Assembly: GCA_949130485.1 (NCBI GenBank)
Contig: OX422195.1
Coordinates: 1,783,566-1,847,565 of the forward strand
Direction: 5' to 3'
DNA length: 64,000 bases
From: Agelas oroides
Lineage: Eukaryota; Porifera; Demospongiae; Agelasida; Agelasidae
A program made the translations under genes and the position numbers. The notes under the pieces were generated by a model. It saw nothing but the letters and a program-made list of their open reading frames with translations. It had not been told where the DNA came from and did no database searches. Position 1 is the first letter of the stretch. Each line of letters begins with the position of its first letter. This document shows positions 21,691-33,100 of the stretch, one piece after another.

Positions 21691-24600
21691 TCACCTGCCC
21701 TCTTGGACAATCTCCATCATTTTCTCCACACTGAGCACCTTCTCTCTGGGCTTGCCCCTCTCTTGTCCCACCCTCTGCTCCTCGCGGTCAATCTTCTCCC
21801 AGTCCTGGAATGAAGTGGGAAACACACCTGGAGAGTTGGAAGACACCAGTGGCCATGGTTATATGCTGGGAGGAGGTCATCTAAGTACTGCTGCAGAAAT
21901 TTAGTGTGAATTGGCTGTTTACGTTTCTAAAATTCAGAGTGAATTGTTGATACAGGTTTGAGTTACATCATACCAGATAAACTTGACAGCATTTCAACTA
22001 CATCCAGTTGTTCTGAAGGGCTTTGTAAGTTGCCTGCAAGTATGAGGGTAATAAAAACAGAATATACTACACAAGTTGCAGTCATATGCCATAGTGAAAA
22101 CCTGAAGTCTTGTCATGAAAATGTAGGACTCTGACACTCTGTACATTTAGCATCAGCCATGTGCATTTAGTTTGTGTGAGGGCAACTATGTTAACCCAAA
22201 GCTCAATGCAGGGGAGCAAAGCTAACTGGATGGAGGTAGCGTGTGTTGAATAACTCATGCATCATGCTCCAGATTGACCCAGCCTTCTTGAGTTAGCAAG
22301 GTAGGAGCGGGCAGCTTAGGCTAGCTACACGCAGTCATGCATGACAAATAGCTGAAACACGGGACCTTCTCTCTCTCTCTGTACTTGTACTGGTATGTTC
22401 ACGACAATGTCTGAGTAAGCAATGTGAACATAGTACTTCATGTGGCTGACTACCTTGATTGAAATCTTCTACGATTAGCTCTGCTGTCTCAAATGCATTG
22501 TCCATTGTTGTCAGGATCACACCAACAGGACCAGTTTTCACCCAACCACTGCAGTAGAGGCCTGCATAACGTGGTATGGTGCTGAGTAAGTTCTTAAACA
22601 AAGACATCCATCAGACAATCCCCGTCAGCTGTGTTGGGGTGATCCAAAGATGGGAGGCTGCTATCTTGTGCCAGAAAAATAGCCAGGTGGCTGCCCTTAT
22701 TACACCAGCCTCTCAAAAGTAGTGTCTAACCTCCCATAGTAACCCACATCAGCATGTGTTTTTGTTGCCTTTGTGAAAATAAAGTAACAACTTTATTCTT
22801 TGCTCTGATTTACCTTGCACTACTTCATTATCTGTAAAGAAAGCAGAAAGAGATAGAGAGAGAAGTGGTAAGTATGAAAAAAAAGATAGTCTATAGCTAC
22901 GTAGCTTACTTTGAAGGACTTTGCCACTGAGGTTGGGTATGATGCCTTTCTTGGGGTCAAAGGGAATGTCTTTGTCCACTGGCAACGTTTTATAGCCAAT
23001 ACTTCTCAGCACCTGCAAACACACAATTGGTTGCTTAACTTCATGCACGGATAATAGATCCTCATTCCCAGACCCTCAGTCATAACTGAGTCTGGGAATG
23101 GGGCTGCATAAGCGAAACCTCTGACCACCCTTTGAACAAAAACAACAATCGAAGGCCTAGCTGTGAAACTTAGAGGTTATGCCACAAAATGTATAGTCCA
23201 TATCATTACTGTTGTTACTAGGATGTCCTTGGTGAAACATTTGCTGGGAGTAAGTGATGCTTACCATGTTGCATTTTACATCTTCATATTTTCCAGTTCC
23301 CACAGCTTTCGCAGATTCCCAGTCTCCCTGCATGAGCATGGTCAATAGCAAGGTGCTCTCCCAACCCCCAACTAAACAAAGTATGCTCAAATGCTGTAAA
23401 TCATGCACTCTTATTCTAGTTGATTTGGGTACCAAAATGCAATCTTCAATCTTGTAAATTCCCTTTGGGCTCTCTAAGTAGGGGTGGCACAGACAAGCAC
23501 TATACTTCAGCAAAAGCCATACTACTAAAGTTGTCTAAAAGCATTGTGGAAGACAGTTAAACACACAAACATGCAGTAGTGAAAATGTTTGTTGTTTAAA
23601 AATCAACTTTTCATGATCTGCAGTATAATTACCTGTGCACCAGTGATAACATTAATTTTGCATGTTATAACTTCACTCAGAGATTCAAACCTTTGTAGTC
23701 ACCATGCATGCAATACCTCTAGTTGGTTGATCTCCATCCTGATAGCGGAGATCCTGTTGCTGTGATTGCTGTCTGCAATGAACTCCACAGGGCTCCTGAG
23801 AAATGATAGCCCCCACTCCCTCTCTCCCTCAACTTCATCCCTCTGCTCACTTTGGGAGGACAGACAGACACTTATATACCATCACTTCTTCCTAGCTTCA
23901 TCTTCTCTCCCCCCCCCCCCCCCCCTCTCTCTCTCCCCTCCCTCCCTTCCTCTTTCCTTCCTTCCTGCCTTCCCTCTCTCTCTTCATTTGTACCACATGC
24001 ACACACACACACTGGACTACTTACTCTGCAGTCTTAACCATCAGCTCTGTCAACCTTTTTCGTGGTCTTGGTAAACCTGCACATCCAACAAGAGCAGATA
24101 TACAGTCCACTCATAGTCCAAGTTAGAGGCTCTTCCTCACACATTTTTCCAACTGGGCAGGGGCCTGGGTCTGAAGCTATTCTACAGCAGGACTTCTAGG
24201 ATAGATTCTCAACTGGCATAAACCGGTAAACTAACCTGCTGACTACACTATGCAAAGAAGTTAACACTACTTTCTCCACTCTTTAATATTATAATAAGAT
24301 GAATTCTCATAGCCAAGCCACTCCATCACAATCTGCTGAGTTTCCATGCTTCACTCCAGCCTCCTTTGTACACTGCAGCAAAGCAAGTAATGGTCTTAAC
24401 TTGCTGAAATTTCATGCTGCAAATACTGCACTATACTAGGAAGTTGGGGGCGGAGCATGGGATTGAAGAAAACAGTACAGTAGCTATCACCTTTCAGTAA
24501 GTCTCTGATAGGATCAAAGTCGTGTGGGCTGAGCACAGGCCTGCACCCGGGTAGCTTGGTCATTTCCCGGAGCTCCTTGATGGTGAAGGACACCTGTAGA

Positions 24601-27600
24601 GGTCCTCGTCTGCCCACAATCTGCACCTGTCTAATCTTGCTCTCAGCAATCACGTCCAGAGCATGTTGGCAGATGTCTGTTCCCTGTATTAGTATCAGCA
24701 CAGTCTGGTAACTACGTGACCACCACTGAAGAAGGGAGGCTACTGGAGGTGGTCATACCTTCAGCAGGTCAACTGGAGTAAGCAGCATGCGTGCCACATC
24801 CAGTGCCACGTTACCCTGACCAAGCACAACTGCCACATCACCTGAGAGATCTGGATTCAACTAGGTGCACAAGAAGGAGGAAATGAAGGAAAGGAGGCTG
24901 AAATGTGTGTGCATACACTCACATATTTATCAGCCTTCTAGGCCTCACTTCCCCATTTACAACCTCAGTGAACAGAAGTGGGATTGAGTCTGCCCACTGT
25001 AATACTTAACCTTGTTCCCATGCAGGCTCTCCCTCCTTATGGTGGGAAGAACCCGGGAACAAGGCCCATTATAGGATAGTCTAGTTATGAGACATATGTC
25101 ATGTGGGTAATCACCAACATCTCTATGAGCGGGAAGTCCATTGTACCAGCCAACAAAAGCCCTCGCAGAGTACACACCACAGAGATCCTGCAATAGTAAG
25201 AGATAAAGGTACTTACCATAAAGCTATAACACTGACACTTCTTTGCTCAAGATTTTGTACAGCAAAGTGACAAACGCTGAGATGAAGGCTTGGGAATGAC
25301 ACCAAATGATTCTAGGTAAGAGCACCCAACACTTCCAAGCACATATCCAAAGACCAAAACAAATTTTAGCTTATGTGGGCTTGAGAATTTGGATTTTCAT
25401 GGGCAGCTAGCTGCATAAAATTTGATCCTCATTGATGATAATAGCAGCTTTGTAACCCCCCTGGACCTCCCCCCCTCTTGAACACCACCTTTTTGTTATC
25501 TTACTATCTGAAGTTCAATAAGGTAACCTGAAAATCAGCTAGCTAGGGAGACACCTACCTCTCCTGGTACCCCTAACACACGATCATCTTCAGCACCATA
25601 AGCCTGTATATGCCACAGAGAACGGCGTTATAGTTGAAATAAACCTCTGGCGTAAGGATTACAAATATACACAGAAGTTTTTCATTTCTGCTATAATAAA
25701 TTGGCAGGGTTATGCAACTGTGAACCATGAAGTTTTTGTTTTCAAAAGTCTGCATTAACAGGCCATATGCACGAACCTCAATACCTCAATATAAACTGTT
25801 CTGGTGATCATATGTTCTTGGAAAACTTCCACCCCTGAAATATATGGTACGTACCATCACTATGGCATGGTAGTAAGGTCTCAGCTGTGCTAGAGTGACA
25901 TGCTTCCCTAGACAGACGTTGCCGATGAACCTGCACTTCTCTGACTGTGCGAGAGCAGTGAACTGGTTGATGCAGTTCTGGAAGAAAAGAAGACAGCTGC
26001 TACAGACATACCTTTACTGACTAACATACACACAACATTAGACAGAGAAGGAGGGAAGGACGCAGAGGAGGAGGGGAGAAGGGCAAAGAAGAAATGGAGA
26101 AAAGCAAGGGGAGTTATGAAGAAAGTACACCTTGCAGTTGTAATTTAAAATTGCAAGCTGACATACCGTACTCACTCGACATTACGCCCCCTTCGATTAT
26201 AAGCCCCCCCTTACTATTTGCAAAATTTTGTTGCAGAGGTATGTTTATCTCCAATTTATGCCCCCCTCGGCCATACATGGAAAATTTAAGAACTCTGTTA
26301 CTCCGACAAACGAGAGGAAGGTTAGAACTCACCGTACCACCCTATATAGAGTCTAAGCTACCTACTGGCCACCGATACGCCGACCAAGCGATTGGCTACG
26401 CGGCGGCAGGCTCGTAGCTAGCTGGTGGTGGTGCGAAAACTGCATCGCGCAGTTTTCTGACCGCACACACACTCTGCGCCTTCATTGATTCATGATCCTT
26501 TTCCCTGCAGAACTGAACCACTACGAGCTTCATCGCAAGCTGCACGAGACGGTGACGGACAATTCTGCCATTGCTGTTTTCCCTCGCACACTCCACAGCG
26601 AGGAAAGAGGGCGTATAAACAAGACTAATTACCATTATTCAATTATAAGCCCCCCCCCCCCCCCCCCTACTTACAGCTAAATCTAATCAGCAAAAAGGGG
26701 GGGCGTAATGTCGAGTGAGTACGGTATGTCTAGATGCGGTTGTCATCATCAGCAATACAAACTAAATACACACAAACTGTCAGTGAGATTCTTTTCCAAA
26801 CAACTTATAATCTGTTTTGCTTAAGCCCACCTTAACTTCAGGGTGGTCTGGAGCGACGCCAAACCGAACCAGACCAAATGGCACTGGCAGCCTCTCCACA
26901 ATGTCCACATGGACATCCGGATGACGCTGCAAATCAAATCAAGGGCAGCATTAGTAGCCTTCTAATTACCAATACATACAGTGTGTGTGTGTGTGTGTGT
27001 GTGTTGTCATGGTAACATTACACCAATGGCCTTTGTGTGGCTAGCTTTGTCCCTGGACACTCCCACCAATCCATGCTGCAAACTATACAAAGGAGCTGGG
27101 AACAGGATAATGTATTAGCCTTCCAGACTGCTCCCACCTTCATTTATTAGCAGCATAATTTTAGCTGTGTAGTATGCATGCAAGGTCAGGCTTGTGCCAT
27201 GCTCTATGTGGACATAAATGACCTGACTAAAGCGACTATGTACCACCCAGGCCAACAGATTTAGTTCGCAATTGTTTATGTTTTTCTGAATAAGCAACGT
27301 TGATATTGTGCCCAAGAAATGTTCATGCAACTCATGCACCTTTACAAATATGACAAAGTGAATGTCTATGAATACAGTCTGACTATTTGTTGGAGTAGGT
27401 AATGAGCACACCAGGATGCACCCTCTACTGTGAAATAGTCGGTAGTTTTTATACGTTTTAACCCGTTATCTACTCGAATGACCATGGCTGATGCCAAACT
27501 CTGTTGCATGTTTTAATATACACGCACCTTTATCAGCTGATGGGCTGTGTAAAAGCCAGCAGGTCCGCTGCCAACAACGCACACCTTAAGCAAAGAGTTA

Positions 27601-27755
27601 GACGACTTCTGAGAGAAATAGCGTTGCTGGTTCCATAACCCTCTCGATAAGAAATGTCTTCGAAGCAAGTTGCACAATGGAACCGTGTCCGCGTGTCCCA
27701 CTCGCCACCTTGCAGGTGCAGGGAGCCGTAGAGAGTGCAGCGTGAGGCCCTGCAT
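21691..27755 (-). CDS. FDXR: NADPH:adrenodoxin (ferredoxin) oxidoreductase, mitochondrial, 509 aa
   Basis: Fifteen exons, all in frame: 27755-27528, 26926-26831, 25977-25855, 25603-25559, 25187-25119, 24860-24759, 24683-24491, 24076-24025, 23849-23717, 23327-23265, 23012-22910, 22831-22814, 22561-22454, 22033-21974 and 21827-21691. The first 55 or so residues are Arg-rich, as in a mitochondrial presequence. The FAD site [15 protein letters not shown] follows. [17 protein letters not shown] is the NADP site. [19 protein letters not shown] and [16 protein letters not shown] are FDXR signatures, and the C-terminus has the conserved DWEKID...GKPREK block. The enzyme moves electrons from NADPH to mitochondrial ferredoxin for Fe-S cluster and haem/steroid pathways. 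Length fits the family (about 490-500). Exon 12 is an 18-nt microexon. A MITE begins 36 bp upstream of the ATG. Confidence 0.96.
22814..22831 (-). other. FDXR: 18-nt microexon of FDXR
   Basis: ATAATGAAGTAGTGCAAG is flanked by a TTTACAG acceptor and a GTAAAT donor. It is needed to join exon 11 (ending phase 1 in ...GKVLQ) to the GLYCSGW exon. It adds NNEVVQ and keeps phase 1 on both sides. Skipping it would also keep the frame, removing six residues. Confidence 0.85.
23906..23928. repeat. Poly-C/pyrimidine tract in FDXR intron
   Basis: A long C run followed by CT-rich sequence to about 23980. It is simple-sequence, inside the intron between exons 8 and 9. Confidence 0.85.
26166..26724. mobile_element. 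CCGTA-ended TA-flanked element in FDXR intron 2
   Basis: The left end CCGTACTCACTCGACATTAC and its perfect complement at the right end are flanked by TA on both sides (26164-26165, 26725-26726). The TIR of about 25 bp runs into ACGCCCCC. TA target sites and length suggest a non-autonomous Tc1/mariner- or pogo-type element. The interior has only a short open stretch without recognised transposase. Relatives by end sequence lie at 29322-30025 and 40645-41347. Confidence 0.75.
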
Positions 27756-27791
27756 GGTACGGTTATCCGCGACCACTGCACTGATGTTGCA

Positions 27792-28168
27792 TAGCCTCGT
27801 TCCCAGGCTCTCCCGGAACGCGAGTTGTACACGCGTGGAGAGCCTGGTATCTATTCTACGTAGGCATGACGTAATCGAAATAGGACTAAAACAGAAAGGC
27901 AACGTTTTGCGCGTTTTTCAACCAACTGTGCGTTCAACGCTCGGTGTGTATGATATTCAACCCCCGATAACTAGATACATGTAGTAAGTTGGCCGCTACC
28001 TTCACTCTTTTTCCTGTTCTGAGTCTCGGGTACGCCCACGCTCAATTAAGGTCTCTCTACCCCCTCTCTACCTTTGAGGGTTCTCACGTGAGAATAAATA
28101 CCAGGCTCTCTCCGCGTGTACAACTTCAATATCGCGTTCCGGAGCGGAGGAGCCTGGGAACGAGGCTA
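27792..28168. mobile_element. MITE with perfect 9-bp target duplication next to the FDXR start
   Basis: A 377-bp element, TAGCCTCGTTCCCAGG...CCTGGGAACGAGGCTA, flanked by GATGTTGCA at 27783-27791 and 28169-28177. It is the same family as 1601-1975. It lies 36 bp upstream of the FDXR initiation codon, so it probably overlaps the promoter or 5' UTR. It carries CACGTGAG E-box-like sites. Confidence 0.88.
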
Positions 28169-28195
28169 GATGTTGCAAAGGGTTAATTAAGCAGG

Positions 28196-28245
28196 TCTCG
28201 TTCCCAGACCACAGGCCAATTTTGTAGTCTGGGAACGAGGCCAGG
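28196..28245. repeat. Short inverted repeat GGTCTCGTTCCCAGAC
   Basis: A small palindrome whose arms resemble the ends of the TAGCCTCGTTCCCAGG MITEs. Similar mini-copies occur at 23064-23104, 25013-25070 and 30303-30376. Confidence 0.55.
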
Positions 28246-28486
28246 GTTTGTTGTTGGGGAATTATGCACTCAAAGAGAAGTTGAAGGCTACTACTTGTGC
28301 CACATGCAGTATAAAAAAAGGGGATTCAAATCTTGTCAACTGAGGTGGAAAATTAAATACTGTCTGGCATGTACTAAATTGCACCAATAATCTTGAAATT
28401 CAAGATCAATTCATGGAGGTAGAACATGCACACAGTCTGTTGCAAGATTATGATCATGGTGCAGAGGAAAACTAAAGCAAAATACA

Positions 28487-28760
28487 ATCAATGTGCAGTA
28501 CGATGAAAATCTCTCTATCATCACCAAAGTTTAATTTCATGATCAACAAGGGCAGAACATGCATGCACACTGTTACAAATCTAGTGTGCAAAAAAATACA
28601 ATCAATGTGCAGTACGATGAAAATCTCTCTATCATCACCACAGTTTAATTTCATGATCAATAAGGGCAGAACATGCATGCACACTGTTACAAATCTAGTG
28701 TGCAGGGGAAAACTAAAGCTAGTGTGCAAAAAAATACAACCAATGTGCAGTACTAGGAGC
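28487..28760. repeat. Tandem repeat, about 114-bp unit
   Basis: ATCAATGTGCAGTACGATGA begins units at 28487 and 28601, and a variant (ACCAATGTGCAGTA) at 28739. The last spacing is 138 bp because of a 24-bp insertion. The open frame across it is a product of repetition. Confidence 0.85.
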
Positions 28761-29041
28761 TCTACAACAAATAATATTGTCTCTACATACCACCACATCA
28801 CCAGAGTTGGCCTCAACTTCAAGTCTGCAGAAACAATAATAAAGACATATCATGAACAAGTGTTGTTTGGTCTCACGAGCTACACCCCTTCACATAGAAA
28901 GGGTGTGGTTATGCCGCAGCCATTGAGTTATCAGGACGCTGTCGCAACCAATGTACTCTTTGTAGACTGTACCTGTTGTCATGGAGGAGCATTTTATTAC
29001 CTCACCAAATGTTCCTCAAATTATACTTAATACATATGTGG

Positions 29042-29285
29042 CAGTCCCGTGTAGAAATTGAAGATTATTCCGTTGTGTATTTTGATTCCATCGCTGCATT
29101 CAAAATGTCGTATTGTTGAACTTCCATTAAGGGCGGGGCTCATACGTGCTTCGTAGACTTATTAGATATTCATGCATCTACAAAGCACGTATGAGCCCCG
29201 CCCTTAACGGAAGTTCAGCAATATGGAACACAGCAATGCGATCAAAATACGCAACGGAATAATCTTTGATTTCTACACGGGACTG
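29042..29285. mobile_element. Foldback element CAGTCCCGTGTAG
   Basis: Nearly perfect inverted arms of about 110 bp face each other. CAGTCCCGTGTAGAAAT forms the ends, and AGGGCGGGGCTCATACGTGC lies near the centre. CATAT occurs close to both ends, but the duplication is not exact. Confidence 0.7.
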
Positions 29286-29321
29286 TCATATAGATATATA
29301 CATGGCTACTAAAGCAGGATA

Positions 29322-30025
29322 CCGTATGGCTGGAAAATTTGGCGGGAAATTTAATTTGGCAGATTGGCGGATTTGTACGAGCACCGCCAAATTAAATTCC
29401 GCCAATATTTTTCCATGATGTCATTTGGTGGGTGGGGTCTGGAAACTTCTCACCACAACTGTCAGAGTACGAGTGAAGCTAGCTTCGAAGATGGCGTTGT
29501 ACAAGTACTTTACCAGAGAGCGCCCAACATACCCTACGAAAGTCCCCTTTCTTTCAGACAAACAAGTTGAACAAACAAACGCAGAAGTGAAGCGTGTGCT
29601 AGAAGAGGATACCTCTGGCTGTGGCAAGTACAATGAATATACGCCAGAAGAAAGAGCATAGATTGGAAAGTTCGCCGCTGAACATGGACCCGCAAAAGCA
29701 GTCAGACACTTTTCAAAGCTTTTGTCTCGCTTACATGAGAATTCTTCACCCACACTCGGTGTCCATGTCTGCTTGTAAACGTGATGTCCTCGAATACAGC
29801 TTTCTATACACAGCTCAGCCTCCATATTTGCACTATCGACACCTCGATCGAACGTTCAAACTGGGCGGAGCGTTCGGGTTACGTGTACGTTGCGTGCGTG
29901 GTGATTACTGGTATACGTATGACATCATTGCTTGCAAAAAAAAAAACGCCAAATTAAAATCCGCCAATTGGAATTGGAGACCAATCCGCCAAATTAAATT
30001 CCCACAGAATTTTCCGGCCATACGG
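29322..30025 (+). mobile_element. Pogo-type element with a degenerate transposase N-terminus
   Basis: The ends CCGTATGGCTGGAAAATT and the complement AATTTTCCGGCCATACGG are flanked by TA (29320-29321, 30026-30027). Arms contain repeated CCGCCAAATTAAAT blocks in both orientations. Inside, from ATG 29491, a frame encodes MALYKYFTRERPTYPTKVPF... and TPEERA. A TAG stop then precedes IGKFAAEHGPAKAVRHFSKL. That helix-turn-helix-like N-terminus is, from memory, typical of CENP-B/pogo-like transposases in sponges and cnidarians. The catalytic domain is absent, so the copy is non-autonomous. Confidence 0.65.
29491..29770 (+). pseudogene. Transposase N-terminal fragment with in-frame stop
   Basis: The frame runs from 29491, reaches a TAG at about 29659, and continues with transposase-like sequence (IGKFAAEHGPAKAVRHFSKL) to about 29720. 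Only the putative DNA-binding region is left. It lies inside the TA-flanked element 29322-30025. Confidence 0.55.
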
Positions 30026-30122
30026 TATATGAGGCTCCCATCCCCAATCTGTCCTTTGTTCAGAGGTTTTACTGTATGTGAGGCTCCACTGTATGTTGCA
30101 CTCATTGAGTTATACAACTTAC

Positions 30123-33100
30123 AGTACACTTTGTTGGTTCCTTGTACCCACAGTTCTCCCAGAAGTTTGTAGTGAAAGTGCTACAGGGAACAGAAAAAAC
30201 ACTGGCTGTATAAGAGCAGCATAGGCTTCTGTGCTCTCTATACTCTCACAAGCCAGATCCAATTAAACAAAATTGGCTGTAAGATATTACATTTAAATCC
30301 ATAGCTTTGTTTCCAAGCTCTCTCCCACAAGAATCCATGTATGTTGTGGGGGGGAAATTGGCCTGGGAATGGGGCTACAAAACAGTGTTTTACCTCACAA
30401 TTACCAACAATATGGAGAGTAGCAAAACAAAAACAACAAAATAAAACCAATTGTGGACAGGAGTGAGAACGAGGATTATAGTTTTGAAGACTTACTTGTT
30501 CCGACCATAATCTATCAGAACTCGGTAGCAACATCCAATTTTCTGCTCTATCCACTGCTCAGCCTAATGTAAGGTGAATCCGAATGAGTCTCATACCAGT
30601 TAGTTTAATACCTTGAAACTGCCGTATTGACTGTTATAATATTGAATTGAGGAGCTATTCATGCACAAATGACACACACTTACCACTTTGCAAACACTGG
30701 GACATGTTGACCTTGGGTTGAACTGCTGAATACATTGCTATGTGGGAATGCATAGAGAAGGGAAGGAAATGCAATATGATAAACACATAGCCTCGTTCCC
30801 AGGCTCTCCCCGCTAAGGAGGGGGAGAGCCTGGTACATTTTATCACGTGCGTGACGTCAAGGGTAGACACGACTTAATTACGTGGGGGTGGACTAAGTTG
30901 GGCACCCACGCACGTTCAAGCACCATTGTTTTAAAGACAACTACAGTCTTCTTATCAGGTAAATGTGGCTTTAGTGTGTTACCTTCGTCTTTGCAGTCAG
31001 CAATATATAGTTGTCCACGTAAAACTAGTCGATTTCTTGAGTCAGTGGCAACAACTCGAACAACAACGATGCTAGCTTACAACACAAAAAAAATCACGAA
31101 GTTTCTTGCCATTCAGCCTGTCAGGTACCGTGTCTGACACTCTGAGAATCTACTACACCCGTCTACCTTGCGATTTACGGCTGCTGTAGGCAGCGGTTTT
31201 TGTGTCATCGTTAGCTACGCGTGTACTTGCCTCGATTACGAGCTCCGAACGACGTGGGTGGGATTCCGTGAGTGCCCACGCGCAATTAAGTCGTATCTAC
31301 CTCACGTCTACCCTTGACGTCACGCACGTGATAAAATGTACCAGGCTCTCCCCCTCCTTAGCGGGGAGAGCCTGGGAACGAGGCTAATAAACACACTGAC
31401 TGGGACCTGATTACACAGAAGCCACTCAATTCCATTTGGGGTTCAGATAAGTAAACATTCAGGTGACTACTCTACTACAAAGCATCAGGTGATGGCGGCC
31501 ACAATTTGATTTGACCAATCAAGTGGTTGCATTTGGCATCTAGACAGGAAGCACAGTATAATCTCTATACTGCAGGAAGATGATCAACATATATACACTG
31601 CAAAAAGGTTTAGGTAACTCCAACCATATTTTAGTCACCTCAGTTGCATTCCTTTTGTGTGTGTGACACGTAAAGTTCAAGGAGTGCTTACAATTTGAAA
31701 GAGTTTAGTTGAGAAGCTTCCCTCTTTTGTTAAATTTGTTAAATTAGTGTCTATAAATCAGCATTTCTGGTGAGGTTTGTTGTTGATCCTACACAGCTGC
31801 CCCTGGATACCTCCTTGGTTGCATGGTTGTGGTAGTATGCCAGGAATGTAGCCAAATAAGTCTTCTGAAAGATGAGGCTAACTAATGAAAAAGCTCCTCA
31901 ATGAACTTTCAAGAAAACTTATTTGGTAGCATTCCTTGGTCACACTGATGCAACTCAGACAACCTAAAGTGTGGTTGAAGTAACCCAAATGTTTTTGCTG
32001 TGTAGTGAGTAGCGTTTACATTCTAGTTGGCACAACATATTGTGTACAGTGGCATAGTTTTACTGAGGCAAAAGTTATGAAGTAGGTGATTAAATAAACT
32101 GTGTGAAGCTCTCTTTAGTGGTCAGGAAGTGCTCCCATCGCATCTTGGCAATACTGCTCACAAATTCGCAACTATCATTAACTTTTATAAGCAATTTTAG
32201 AGAATTCGGTAAAATCAGGATGGTAAAATATATCTCTGCAAGGTTGCTCCTGTACTTGTCCACCGGCTAGAAGAAGAACTGCATCAAAGTAAACATACAT
32301 AATCTGCTCCTAAGGCTCTAAATGAGCATGTTGCTCTGCTTTCATAGTGATACCAAGAGCGCATGATGATGTCATTTTTAATTACTCTACCCTTCGTATT
32401 TGCCATGCAGGACTATGAGCATCAAGCACTGACACACCCATAAAAGCAAAATTTTTTGCCGATTCGCCTCGGTTGCAAGGTATACCTCTGGTATATAGAA
32501 GTACCTGGTCATACAGCATTATGTAAAATATGAGAAGCCAGTCTGTAGGTAGCTATAGGCATGCTCTGCATACCACTGACAGTCCAAATGACAGTGAAGG
32601 TGGTTCTTATACAACGCCACTCTTCTCCAGCCTCCTCAAATACCTGCTGGCTATACAATAGCTAACAGTTGACATATGAGGAATCTATGCATACCATGTA
32701 CTGAGGCAATTGTGCTGAACGTTCGGTATCTGCAGCTCCATTCCAGATTTCCAAACAGTAGATGTTCCCTGGGCCATGATCGCAGGTTTGTGCAATGAAA
32801 GATGCATACGATGTGTTGGGCTACAGGAAGAAGTGAATATGCATATTAGAGGAGAGAGAAAAAATGGACATGTGTCTGTATTTCCAGCTGAGGTAAGATA
32901 TTCTAAAGCATTTATAACGAAAGCTATAATATAAACTAGGAACTCTCAACTTATAAAGATAAAACTATACTGTTGTGTAGCCTCATTCCTGCTTTTCAGT
33001 ACAAAAGGTTTTCGTCATGCATGGACACATGCACTGCATGGGGTCAGAACAACTAAAAGAGTGAAGGTACCAGGTAATGTACCACACATATCTAATTGAA

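Noticed and set aside
28491..29030. 179-codon plus-strand frame
   Set aside because: It is made of two copies of a 114-bp tandem repeat plus unrelated sequence; there are no domain or splice signals.
30100..30123. Read-through VSC tail as the end of the cysteine-rich proteins
   Set aside because: VSC is just GT(A/G)AGTTG, a donor consensus in all three genes, and the following sequence is unrelated. A last exon is likely but was not found, so no end is claimed.
29905..30172. Reading frames over CCGCCAAATTAAAT blocks
   Set aside because: These are the terminal repeat arms of the pogo-type element, not coding.
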